NCBI GenBank assembly: GCA_014860005.1
Contig: JACZKP010000111.1
Coordinates: 62,001-126,000, forward strand
Direction of reading: 5' to 3'
DNA: 64,000 nt
DNA from: Verrucomicrobiota bacterium
GTDB lineage: Bacteria; Verrucomicrobiota; Verrucomicrobiae; Limisphaerales; UBA11358
A model generated the notes under the pieces. That model was given only the letters and a program-made list of their open reading frames with translations, was not told the origin of the DNA and made no database searches. Made by a program: the position numbers and the translations under genes. Shown here piece by piece: positions 36,577 to 45,058 of the stretch. Numbering within the stretch: position 1 is the first letter of the stretch; every line of letters starts with the position of its first letter.

Positions 36577-37050
36577 TTACTTCCGCGCCAAAGCCACCCG
36601 GCCCGTGCGCGTGAGTTCCAGCACCCCGAAGGCTTTCATGAGTTCGATGAATTTCTCCACCTTGCTCTCGTCGCCGGTGATTTCAATCGTCAGCGTTTTG
36701 GACTGCACATCCACGATCTTCGCCCGGAAGATGTCGGTGATCTGCATGACCTCGGCGCGGGCCTTGGAGTCCACGGCTACCTTCACCAGCACCAGCTCTC
36801 GGTCCACGTATTCGCCTTCGCGGAAGTCCACCACCTTGATGGCGTCGGGCAGCTTCTTGAGCTGTTTGACGATCTGCTCCACCGTGGCGTCATCGCCGCG
36901 CGTGATGATGGTCATGCGCGAGGCGGTTGGGTCCTGGGTGGGCGCGACATTGAGCGAATCAATGTTGTAGCCGCGCCCGCTGAATAGGCCCGCCACGCGG
37001 GTGAGCACGCCGAATTTGTTTTCCACCAGCACTGAGATTGTGTGTCGCAT
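36577..37050 (-). CDS. ilvN: acetolactate synthase small (regulatory) subunit
   Basis: A 157-residue regulatory subunit of acetohydroxyacid synthase. It starts MRHTISVLVENKFGVLTRVAGLFSGRGYNIDSLNVAPT, the signature ACT domain that binds valine for feedback inhibition. A second ferredoxin-like domain (ELVLVKVAVDSKARAEVMQITDIFRAKIVDV...FIELMKAFGVLELTRTGRVAL) completes the IlvH/IlvN fold. ATG 37050 begins the ACT strand directly. The catalytic subunit gene is not in the window, which is unusual because it commonly precedes ilvN. ilvC follows immediately on the same strand. Confidence 0.95.
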   Translation of the reverse strand: MRHTISVLVENKFGVLTRVAGLFSGRGYNIDSLNVAPTQDPTASRMTIITRGDDATVEQIVKQLKKLPDAIKVVDFREGEYVDRELVLVKVAVDSKARAEVMQITDIFRAKIVDVQSKTLTIEITGDESKVEKFIELMKAFGVLELTRTGRVALARK

Positions 37051-37212
37051 AAAAACCCCGGTTAGCAGGGAGGCGCAAGCTAACAACCGCAGAAATGGCG
37101 GTCAATCTGCAAATCTGGCGCCACACCAGTTCTCGCACCCTTGTTGAGGTGCGTTCGTTGCCGCGTGCTTCATCAAGGCGGGTTTCCAGGTGCGGCCCCG
37201 CGCGCCGGCATT

Positions 37213-38184
37213 TCAGCTTTCCCGGTCCGGATCATTCCGTGCATCAACTCCAGAATCCAGATTCGGGATTGCGGCCGCTGCGGCCGGGCTGACCGTCGCG
37301 ATGATGGGTGGCAAACCGGAATCCGGTTCGCCGGAGACGGGCACGGGCATCACCGGGCTTTCCGCACGCGGAGGAATGGACGGCGTCGCGGCACGAAACA
37401 GCCACAAGCCGACCGCCAGGAGTCCCAAGCCCAGGAGGTTGAACCACACGGGTTGAGACCCTGTGGACTCGAAAGCCGCACCCGTATTAAAGCCCTCGAC
37501 CTTGAAGGGCAGCGATTGATGGCCCAGCACGATGCCATTGGTAAGGGCGTGGCCTATGAGACAAGGAATCAGCGACTGGGTGCGGGCATACCACCACGCG
37601 AACATCATGCCCAGTGTGGTAGCCGAAACGAACTGCCAAGGGTTCAGGTGGATCGCGCCAAATAGAATCGAGGAAAGCAGAAATGCCTTGAAGACGCCGA
37701 ATCGGGTCAGAAAGCCCCGCAGGATCAGGCCGCGAAACATGATCTCCTCCGTCACCGGCGCCACGATCACCAGCAGAAAAACAGAGGCCCAAAGACGTCC
37801 CGGAGAGAAAGCCAGTTGACGCATCAAATCCTCCAGCCATTTTGGCGGCGGCAATACCAGGCGCACCAGATTGTCCACCTCCGAGAGCACAATAATGGCA
37901 CCACAAGTGGCGATAAGCACGCCCACGACGGCCAGGGCGGAAATCCGATGGCAACGAAACACCTCCGCCAGAGTTGGCCGGCCAATCAGCCAGCCCAGGT
38001 AAACCACCGCGCCGCACGCCATGAGATTGATCATTCCGAGCAAGGCTGGATGGGTGGACAGTTTTAGTTTGAAAACCACATCCAGTACGCTGAACGGCGT
38101 CATCACCAACATTTGCACGGTGACAAAAATGACGCACAGCAGAACGGCGTGCCAGAAGCCCGGATACACTTTGTTATGGTTCAT
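37213..38184 (-). CDS. CPBP-family intramembrane glutamic protease
   Basis: A 323-residue polytopic membrane protein with about eight TM helices. The CPBP (Abi/Rce1) motifs are present: motif 1 VTEEIMFRGLILRGF with the catalytic EE..R, motif 2 FGAIHLNPWQF and motif 3 IGHALTNGI. These form the glutamate/His metal-free active site in the membrane. The C-terminal ~70 residues after the last helix (AVGLWLFRAA) are Pro/Ala-rich and probably cytoplasmic or disordered. Substrates are unknown. ATG 38184 was chosen because the upstream 35 residues in frame are polar with no family match. It is divergent from the acyltransferase fusion across 228 bases. Confidence 0.9.
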   Translation of the reverse strand: MNHNKVYPGFWHAVLLCVIFVTVQMLVMTPFSVLDVVFKLKLSTHPALLGMINLMACGAVVYLGWLIGRPTLAEVFRCHRISALAVVGVLIATCGAIIVLSEVDNLVRLVLPPPKWLEDLMRQLAFSPGRLWASVFLLVIVAPVTEEIMFRGLILRGFLTRFGVFKAFLLSSILFGAIHLNPWQFVSATTLGMMFAWWYARTQSLIPCLIGHALTNGIVLGHQSLPFKVEGFNTGAAFESTGSQPVWFNLLGLGLLAVGLWLFRAATPSIPPRAESPVMPVPVSGEPDSGLPPIIATVSPAAAAAIPNLDSGVDARNDPDRES

Positions 38185-38412
38185 GCGTGTGGCGTGATTT
38201 GCGGCATCGAACCCTGAATCGCGCCCAAGTTCAAGTTTCTTTGACGAGGGATTGGTATCCGAGCAAGCGGGCTTTGCCAGCGCGTGCAACCCTCACTGGC
38301 GGTACCGGCTTCGACAGCATTCATTCCTTTGAGCGAACAGTGCCACATTTTTTTCGATTAGGACATGCCCCGGGTGATTTGCTACGGTGCGCGCATAACC
38401 TCAGACATACCC

Positions 38413-41400
38413 ATGAGCGAATCTGGATCAAAGCCTGTTACCGGCACGCCCGACGCCGAACTCCCGGAGGTGCCGCAACCCACCGCGCCGCAACCGGTCG
38501 CGTCCTTGCGTGGCTTCTGGAGTCTCTTCGTCACCCAGTTTCAAGGCGCCTTCAGCGACAACGTCTTCAAATTCCTGGTGACGTTTCTGATCATGGGTGC
38601 CTACGGACTGACGACGGATGATCGCGACCGTTTGGCGCCGGCGGTGGGGGCGGTGTTCGCACTGCCTTTCATTCTCTTCTCCATGGCGGGCGGGCATCTG
38701 GCGGATCGCTGCAGCAAGCGCAGCGTCACAATCTGGGTAAAGGTGGCCGAGATTGGCATCATGGCGGTTGGCGTGCTGGGATTCTGGCTCGGCAGCGTGC
38801 CCATCCTCATCGCCGTGGTGTTCCTGATGAGCGTTCAGAGCGCGTTCTTCGGTCCATCAAAATACGGTTTGCTCCCGGAGCTATTGCCCACGCGGCGACT
38901 CTCGTGGGGCAATGGCGTGCTGAGTCTGGGGACGTTCGTGGCCATCATTTCGGGCACGGTGCTGGCGGGATGGTTGTCTGACAACTTCCGCGAGGATCAG
39001 AGATTGTCAGGCGCGATTCTGGTGGGCCTGGCGACGTTGGGCACGCTAACCAGCCTGGGCATCAGCCGCGTGCCGGCAGCGAATGCGGACCGGCAATTCC
39101 GTCCGAACTTCATTCCCGAAGTGCTGCGGCAGATTCGGGAAATCCGCCGCGATCGGGTGCTGTTCCTCGCAATTCTCGGCGGCAACTACTTCTGGTTTCT
39201 GGGCGCCCTACTGCAATTGGCCATCATCTTCTACGGGAAGGATGTCTTAGGGCTTAACGATACGCGCAGCGGCCTTCTGCAAGCATCACTCGCCGTCGGC
39301 ATCGGTGTGGGCAGTCTGGCCGCGGGCTACCTCTCGGGCCGCAAAATCGAATATGGCTTGATTCCACTTGGCTCACTCGGACTGGCGGTGTTCGGCGCGC
39401 TACTGTCCCGCAGCGGTCTGAGTTTTGAGGGCGTGATGTTGAACCTCAGCCTGCTGGGATTCTTTGGTGGCTTCTACATCGTGCCGATCAACGCACTGAT
39501 CCAGCATCGGCCGGACCCGAAAACCAAAGGCTCAGTCATCGCTACCTCGGCAATGCTGTCCTTCACAGGCGTATTTCTGGCGTCGTGTATGTACTACCTG
39601 TTCGCCGTTGTGTTGGACCTCACCCCGCCGCAAATCTTCCTGGCCGGCGCGGGCATGACTCTGCTGGGCACGGTTTTCATCGTCACCCTGCTGCCCGATT
39701 CGCTCCTGCGGCTTATCCTGTGGATGGGAACACGCCTGTTCTTTCGCATTCGCGTCATGGGCCGCGACAACATCCCGGAACGCGGCGGGGCGTTGTTCGT
39801 GTGTAATCACCTGTCCCTGGCGGACGCGTTGTTGCTGCAAGCTTCAACCGACCGGCCCATCCGGTTCATCATGCTCAAGGCCATTTACGAGCGGCGGCTC
39901 ATTTATCCTTGGGCGCGCATCGCCCAGGCCATTCCGATTTCGTCCGAGCAACGTCCGCGGGAAATGATAAAGTCACTGCAAACTGCCAGTGACGCGATCA
40001 AGAACGGGGAAGTCGTGTGCATCTTCGCCGAGGGTCAGATCACGCGCATCGGGCAGTTGCTGCCGTTCCGACGCGGCTTCGAGCGCATCATGAAGGACGT
40101 GGACGCGCCGATTGTGCCGGTGGCGCTGGATGGTGTTTGGGGCAGCCTGTTCAGCTTCGCCGGCCGGCGCTTCTTCTGGAAAGTGCCGCGCCATCTTCCG
40201 CATCCTGTCACCGTGAATTACGGCCCGCCGCTGCCGCCCACGGCCACGCCCTTCGAGGTGCGCGTGCGCGTGCAGGAATTGATGGCGGAGGCGTGGCAAT
40301 GCCGCAAGGCACGCATGAAGCCACTGCAACGCGCCTTCGTCCGCACCGCGCGGCGGCATCCGTTCCGGCTGGCGATGGCGGACCTGCAAACGCCCAGGGT
40401 CACTTTCGGCGCGGCGCTCGTGCGCACGGTCTTCCTGGCGCGGCGGCTGAAACGAGTCTGGGCCGGGCAGCGCATGGTGGGCCTGTTGTTGCCGCCCTCC
40501 GTGCCCGGCGCCCTGGTCAACTACGCAGCGCTGCTCTCGGGCAAAGTCCCGGTGAACTTGAATTACACCGTGTCCGCGGAAACGCTCGCTTCGTGTGTGC
40601 AGCAATGCGACATCAAGACGGTGATCACCTCGCGGTTGTTTCTCGAGAAAGTGAAACTCACCGTGCCGGGCGAGGTCGTTTACCTGGAAGACATCGCCGG
40701 ACGCGCCCCAAAAGCCGGCTCAGAGAAAACCGAAGCTGGGATACAACCAGTCAGACCGACATTCGGTCCGCCCTCGGCCGGGGAAAAACTCACCGCCTTG
40801 CTGATGGCCTGGCTGTTGCCGGTGGGGTTGTTGGAACGGGCGCTGCGCTCCTATGGCAGCTTAAGGACTTCTCCTGACAAGCGATTGGACGAGCTGGCCA
40901 CCGTCATCTTTTCCAGCGGCAGCACCGGCGAACCAAAAGGCGTGATGCTGACGCACTACAACATCAGCTCGAATATGGATCAACTGGAACAGGTGTTTGG
41001 CCTGAGCCGAAATGATCGTCTTCTGGGCATTCTGCCGTTTTTCCATTCGTTCGGTTTCACCGGCACGCTGTGTCTGCCGGCGATGCTTGGTGTGGGTGTG
41101 GTTTATCACGTCAATCCGCTCGACGCGAAAACCATCGGACCGCTGGTCAGCGAATACGCCGTGACGTTTCTGCTCGCGACCCCGACCTTCCTGCAACTTT
41201 ATCTGCGCGGTTGCGACCCGGCTGATTTTGGCAGTCTGCGCGTGGTGATGACTGGCGCGGAAAAACTGCCGGAACGGCTGGCGTCCGCCTTTGAGCAACG
41301 TTTCGGTCTCTGGCCGCTGGAAGGTTACGGTTGCACCGAGTGCTCGCCCGCAGTGGCGGTGAACACGCACGACTTTCGCTCCGCCGGTTTCCGTCAGGTC

Positions 41401-41994
41401 GGCGCCAAACGCGGCAAGATTGGCCATCCGCTGCCCGGCGTGTCCGTGCGGATCGTTGACCCGAATGATCCGCAACTCGCCACACCACTGCCTTGCGAGC
41501 AACCTGGTTTGCTGCTGGTCCGCGGTCCAAACGTCATGCGCGGTTACCTCGGCAAACCGGAAAAAACCGCCGAAGTCCTGCGCGACGGCTGGTACGTCAC
41601 CGGCGACATTGCCGCGCTGGATGAGGATGGTTTTCTGCAAATCACCGACCGCCTGAGCCGCTTTAGCAAGATCGGCGGCGAAATGGTGCCACACATCAAG
41701 GTGGAGGAAAAACTGCACGATGTGGCGGGTGTGACCGAACAGACCTTTGTCGTCACCGGGGTGCCGGATGAAAAGAAAGGCGAGCGCTTGGTGGTATTGC
41801 ACAAACTCGCCGACGACAAACTGCCGTCCTGTCTCGACAAACTGGCGCAGACCGATTTACCGAATCTGTGGCGGCCACGGTCGGACGCGTTTTTCCGCGT
41901 CGAATCATTTCCACTGCTTGGTACGGGCAAGCTGGATTTGCGCGGCGTGAAGGATATGGCGGGACGCTTGTCCACCGGCTCAAGCGGCGATTGA
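38413..41994 (+). CDS. MFS lysophospholipid transporter-acyltransferase-acyl-ACP synthetase fusion
   Basis: A 1193-residue three-part protein. Residues ~30-430 are an MFS transporter like LplT (PFILFSMAGGHLADRCSKRS, NYFWFLGALLQLAIIFYGKDVLG). Residues ~440-640 are a PlsC acyltransferase with CNHLSLADALL (HX4D) and IFAEGQITRIG. Residues ~660-1190 form an AMP-dependent synthetase (VIFSSGSTGEPKGVMLTHYN near 831, EGYGCTECSP, YVTGDIAALDEDGF). E. coli separates these as LplT and Aas, which import and re-acylate lyso-phosphatidylethanolamine. The fused form implies that transport, fatty acid activation and re-acylation are coupled in the membrane. ATG 38413 follows the family start; an in-frame ATG at 38365 is less likely. 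Confidence 0.92.
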   Translation: MSESGSKPVTGTPDAELPEVPQPTAPQPVASLRGFWSLFVTQFQGAFSDNVFKFLVTFLIMGAYGLTTDDRDRLAPAVGAVFALPFILFSMAGGHLADRCSKRSVTIWVKVAEIGIMAVGVLGFWLGSVPILIAVVFLMSVQSAFFGPSKYGLLPELLPTRRLSWGNGVLSLGTFVAIISGTVLAGWLSDNFREDQRLSGAILVGLATLGTLTSLGISRVPAANADRQFRPNFIPEVLRQIREIRRDRVLFLAILGGNYFWFLGALLQLAIIFYGKDVLGLNDTRSGLLQASLAVGIGVGSLAAGYLSGRKIEYGLIPLGSLGLAVFGALLSRSGLSFEGVMLNLSLLGFFGGFYIVPINALIQHRPDPKTKGSVIATSAMLSFTGVFLASCMYYLFAVVLDLTPPQIFLAGAGMTLLGTVFIVTLLPDSLLRLILWMGTRLFFRIRVMGRDNIPERGGALFVCNHLSLADALLLQASTDRPIRFIMLKAIYERRLIYPWARIAQAIPISSEQRPREMIKSLQTASDAIKNGEVVCIFAEGQITRIGQLLPFRRGFERIMKDVDAPIVPVALDGVWGSLFSFAGRRFFWKVPRHLPHPVTVNYGPPLPPTATPFEVRVRVQELMAEAWQCRKARMKPLQRAFVRTARRHPFRLAMADLQTPRVTFGAALVRTVFLARRLKRVWAGQRMVGLLLPPSVPGALVNYAALLSGKVPVNLNYTVSAETLASCVQQCDIKTVITSRLFLEKVKLTVPGEVVYLEDIAGRAPKAGSEKTEAGIQPVRPTFGPPSAGEKLTALLMAWLLPVGLLERALRSYGSLRTSPDKRLDELATVIFSSGSTGEPKGVMLTHYNISSNMDQLEQVFGLSRNDRLLGILPFFHSFGFTGTLCLPAMLGVGVVYHVNPLDAKTIGPLVSEYAVTFLLATPTFLQLYLRGCDPADFGSLRVVMTGAEKLPERLASAFEQRFGLWPLEGYGCTECSPAVAVNTHDFRSAGFRQVGAKRGKIGHPLPGVSVRIVDPNDPQLATPLPCEQPGLLLVRGPNVMRGYLGKPEKTAEVLRDGWYVTGDIAALDEDGFLQITDRLSRFSKIGGEMVPHIKVEEKLHDVAGVTEQTFVVTGVPDEKKGERLVVLHKLADDKLPSCLDKLAQTDLPNLWRPRSDAFFRVESFPLLGTGKLDLRGVKDMAGRLSTGSSGD

Positions 41995-42000
41995 AGCCCC

Positions 42001-43449
42001 TTAGCGGTCAGGAGTCCGTGCCGACGCATTCAGGTAATCGGACAGCTTGCGCATGTTCGCTGAGAAGCGGCGCATCTCCACCCAGCCCTCATTGACCCAG
42101 CGGCCTTGCGCATCCTGCTGCGAAAGAATCTCCGCCACCTCGCGCGACGAGGGTTTTGACGGAGTGGCCCGCTCCGCCTGATTGGTAAGAAACCGTTCCC
42201 GTCCAACGCTGCGAACCGTTTCGTAGTAGCTGATGGCTTCCGGAATGCCGAATCGTCCCTGCCAGGCATAGCCGCGCCGACGTTCCTCGCTGATTTCTTC
42301 GAGCGTGTAATGAATCTTCCCATCGCGATCCCCGTAAATGGGCCGGTTGGTTTCCAATTCATAAAAGCGCGCCCACTGTCCCGGCGCAACCTGCGAGCGT
42401 TTGGTCCAGGCGATGAACGCCGACACGGGCTTCAGGAATTTTTCGTCGCCCGTTTCGAGATACAAATCCACCAAGGCGCAAATCACGCCCGCACTTTCGC
42501 CGCCACTGACGGCGGGCGGTTCGAACGCGCGCGCCCACGCCGGCTCCATGTTGAAGTTGTACTGCTGCGCCCACGCCGCTTGCGGTTCGGGCAGTTGGGC
42601 GCGAATGAGAAACTCACCACCGCGCAAGGCCGCCTGCAAATACTTCTCCGCGCCCAGCGAGCGATGAGCTTCGAGCATCGTGCGAATGCAATCTTGCTGC
42701 GTGTGATCGTTCAACGTGTAGAACGCGCCGTAGTCGGCTTTCGGCCAGGTGCGCGGCCAGTCCTTGGGGATTTGCGCCGGACGCGGAGCATGTTGCCCGG
42801 CGGCGTGTGGACGACCGGTATGTCGCTGCGGCCAGGCGCCGTTGGGATACTGCGCAGCGAGCATCCCTTCCAATCCGTAATCCAGAGTCTCGCGAATGAC
42901 CTTCAAGTCTGCGGCAGGCCGGTTCGTCGCGGTGGCGAGAAACGCGATGAGAAACCGCAACGCGCTCTGGGTGTTGCCGTCGTCAAATGTGGTCGTGTTC
43001 TTCCGGCGTGCGGTATTATCGTCGCCGCTCAGCGAATCGCTGCGATACGCCCAGGCGCGACGTGCCTTCGGGTCAAACTCGATCAGGTAATCCCAGCCGC
43101 CGGATTCAAGCTGACCGCGCACCAGCGCGAATGCGGCCGCTCGCGCAGCGGCGAGATGGCGCTCGTCCTGGGTGGCGGCGTAAGCGTCGAGCAATGTCAT
43201 GCCAATGCTGGGCGTGCCGGGCGGTTGCACCCAGATTTGGGTGGGCGTGGCCTTGCCCTCGCCCTGGCGTTCGCGCAGGTCTTCCGAATAGCGCCAGAGA
43301 TAGCCGCCCTCGGTGGAAATCGCCGTGAGATAATCCGTGGCTTTGCGCAGGGCGGTCTTTGCCTCCTGCGGCGAAGGCGCGGTTGGCTGTGCGGCCAACG
43401 AAACCGCAGCAAGGAGCATGGCAGTCAAAATGAAGCAGCGGTGCAACAT
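42001..43449 (-). CDS. secreted family 10 polysaccharide lyase (pectate lyase)
   Basis: A 482-residue protein with a signal peptide (CFILTAMLLAAVSLAAQ). It has PL10 (Pec_lyase) motifs: TPSIGMTLLDAYAAT, TTFDDGNTQSALRFLIAFL, AQYPNGAWPQRHTG, YTLNDHTQQDCIRTMLEAHR, QQYNFNMEPAWARAFEPPA...SGGES and WARFYELETNRPIYGDRDGKI. PL10 enzymes cleave polygalacturonate by beta-elimination using a catalytic Arg and Ca2+, in an alpha/alpha toroid fold. Extracellular or periplasmic action on pectin is expected. It is convergent with the acyltransferase fusion, six bases apart, and divergent from the DUF1080 gene. Confidence 0.88.
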   Translation of the reverse strand: MLHRCFILTAMLLAAVSLAAQPTAPSPQEAKTALRKATDYLTAISTEGGYLWRYSEDLRERQGEGKATPTQIWVQPPGTPSIGMTLLDAYAATQDERHLAAARAAAFALVRGQLESGGWDYLIEFDPKARRAWAYRSDSLSGDDNTARRKNTTTFDDGNTQSALRFLIAFLATATNRPAADLKVIRETLDYGLEGMLAAQYPNGAWPQRHTGRPHAAGQHAPRPAQIPKDWPRTWPKADYGAFYTLNDHTQQDCIRTMLEAHRSLGAEKYLQAALRGGEFLIRAQLPEPQAAWAQQYNFNMEPAWARAFEPPAVSGGESAGVICALVDLYLETGDEKFLKPVSAFIAWTKRSQVAPGQWARFYELETNRPIYGDRDGKIHYTLEEISEERRRGYAWQGRFGIPEAISYYETVRSVGRERFLTNQAERATPSKPSSREVAEILSQQDAQGRWVNEGWVEMRRFSANMRKLSDYLNASARTPDR

Positions 43450-43595
43450 GGGAGTCTTGTAGCAGGGCAGACAGAGCGAGGCGAGTGGTGAATTTCAAGT
43501 CACTAAATGCTGGAACAATTTGAGGTTGCTGAAAGGCGGGCGCCGGTTAATTTGAAGTCCTGAAACGCACCATGCTCACCTGAAGGACCAATATT

Positions 43596-44381
43596 ATGAA
43601 GCCCTCCAATTATCGCTCACTCGTGCCACTGACTCTGGCTGTCCTCGCAAGCTGTTTCACCGCCGCAGCTACGGATGCCAACATCGGCGTTGGCGCCAAG
43701 CCGATTCCCGGCGCGGAGCTGATTATTGATGGCTCGCGTGAAATGCTCGACGCAAAATGGACTTACTGGGAAGGGCCGGGGTTCAATTCGTCGCTCCCGA
43801 TCAAATGGAAGATCGTGGAGGACCCCGTGGATCAGGGAACGTGCGTGATGACTGACGATCGCGCGGCGGATGGCGGCAAGTATGGCGCGGCGGACATCGT
43901 GACGAAGAAAGCTTATCGCGACTTTCGGTTGCACATTGAGTTCCTGATTCCAAACCCCGGCGGCAACAGTGGAGTCTATTTGCAGAATCGTTACGAGATT
44001 CAAGTGCTCGATGGCGACCGAACCAAGCACGGCATTGGCGCGGTGATCAACGAAACGGAATCCCCGTATCACGCCTACAACGGCCTCGGCAAATGGAACG
44101 CCTACGACATCGTGTTCCGCGCCGCGCGATTCAAAGACGGCAAACGTGTTGAGAGGGCGCTGGTGACGATGTATTTCAACGGCGTCAAGGTTCACACCAA
44201 CGTGCCGATCAATCAGGTCTGGGGCGGGCCGCGCTCCGGCATTGACGGCGGCAACGACGGCGGAAAAGGCATCACCGACACGCCCGGTGGCCTCAAACTC
44301 CAGGCCGAAGGCCACGACGTGCGCTATCGCAACTCGTGGATCAAGGAACTGGATTTGAAAGAGGCGAAGACAGATTTCTGA
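43596..44381 (+). CDS. exported DUF1080 (3-keto-disaccharide hydrolase-type) protein
   Basis: A 261-residue protein with a signal peptide (LVPLTLAVLASCFTAAAT). The DUF1080 concanavalin-like fold is recognised by WKIVEDP, FRLHIEFLIPNPGGNSGVYLQNRYEIQVLDG, KHGIGAVINETESPYHAYNGLGKWNAYDIVFRAA and a terminal LKLQAEGHDVRYRNSWIKEL. Members of this family have been described as hydrolases of 3-keto-glycosides generated by Gfo/Idh/MocA oxidoreductases. A Gfo/Idh/MocA gene lies 2.1 kb downstream, which makes a shared pathway possible. Periplasmic location is expected. Confidence 0.88.
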   Translation: MKPSNYRSLVPLTLAVLASCFTAAATDANIGVGAKPIPGAELIIDGSREMLDAKWTYWEGPGFNSSLPIKWKIVEDPVDQGTCVMTDDRAADGGKYGAADIVTKKAYRDFRLHIEFLIPNPGGNSGVYLQNRYEIQVLDGDRTKHGIGAVINETESPYHAYNGLGKWNAYDIVFRAARFKDGKRVERALVTMYFNGVKVHTNVPINQVWGGPRSGIDGGNDGGKGITDTPGGLKLQAEGHDVRYRNSWIKELDLKEAKTDF

Positions 44382-44416
44382 ACTGTGAAGCGGCTTTATT
44401 GGATCAAATTGGAGCC

Positions 44417-44674
44417 ATGAGTGTTGACTCCGAGTGGGAGTTCGCAGGGGCAGCGCCTGACGGTCAAACGTTCGAGATTGGCAGGCTTGACGTTTGGAAG
44501 CACGAATGGAATGACACAAAAGAACGAGCACGCGTCAAAGATCCTCGTTATCACCAAGAATTTACCTTTCACGTTTATGTGATCATAGGTGCCGACAAAA
44601 CCGTTGCTTTCGCTGCGGGAGAGTTCTCAAATTGCATGTGGGGCTTCTATGTCAAACGGCGAGCGCCTGCTTAA
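44417..44674 (+). CDS. small hypothetical protein
   Basis: An 85-residue protein rich in charged and aromatic residues (WEFAGAAPDGQTFEIGRLDVWKHEWND, YHQEFTFHVYVIIGADKTVAFAAGEFSNCMWGFYVKR). The alternating pattern suggests a compact beta-sheet fold. The start at ATG 44417 is preceded by GGAG five bases upstream, a reasonable ribosome-binding site. No signal peptide, so cytoplasmic. No family is recognised. It follows the DUF1080 gene by 35 bases, but the frame content gives no link to sugar metabolism. Confidence 0.55.
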   Translation: MSVDSEWEFAGAAPDGQTFEIGRLDVWKHEWNDTKERARVKDPRYHQEFTFHVYVIIGADKTVAFAAGEFSNCMWGFYVKRRAPA

Positions 44675-44680
44675 ACCACG

Positions 44681-45002
44681 TTACTGCATAGGCAAGGATA
44701 GCTCAACGCGCTGATTTCCGCGCAGCACGTTGGCTTTGACTTTTTCTCCGGCCTGATGGTTTTGCAGAAGGTGGCCAATCAATTCGCTTTACGTCATGCG
44801 CTTTGACTGGCCGGTGATTTGCACAATCACGTCGTCCTTCTGAGAGCCCGCATTCTTCGCGGCGGCGTGCTGGCGTGCTTGACAAGACATGAAGGACAAA
44901 CCTTACGGCCGCATTCCCTGGCGGCTTGGCTTGTTGGAGTTCGCTCCATGACGCGTCCTGCGAAAATTCCGGGAGCACTCTTCTGGTTGTTTCGTCTAAC
45001 AA
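44681..45002 (-). pseudogene. remnant of a PDZ-domain protein gene
   Basis: On the minus strand from ~44847 to the TAA at 44683-44681, the frame reads AAAKNAGSQKDDVIVQITGQSKRMT, then an in-frame TAA, then SELIGHLLQNHQAGEKVKANVLRGNQRVELSLPMQ. This is the second half of a PDZ domain as found in DegP/HtrA- or Rhs-type periplasmic proteins. The preceding part (PPGNAAVRFVLHVLSSTPAR) is in another frame, so there is both a frameshift near 44850 and an internal stop. No protease domain is present. It fills most of the 384-base gap before the serpin gene. Confidence 0.7.
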
Positions 45003-45058
45003 CCCGTAACGTCACAACCGTGTGCCGTGCGCCGAAACTGAAAAAAAATTGACCTTTT

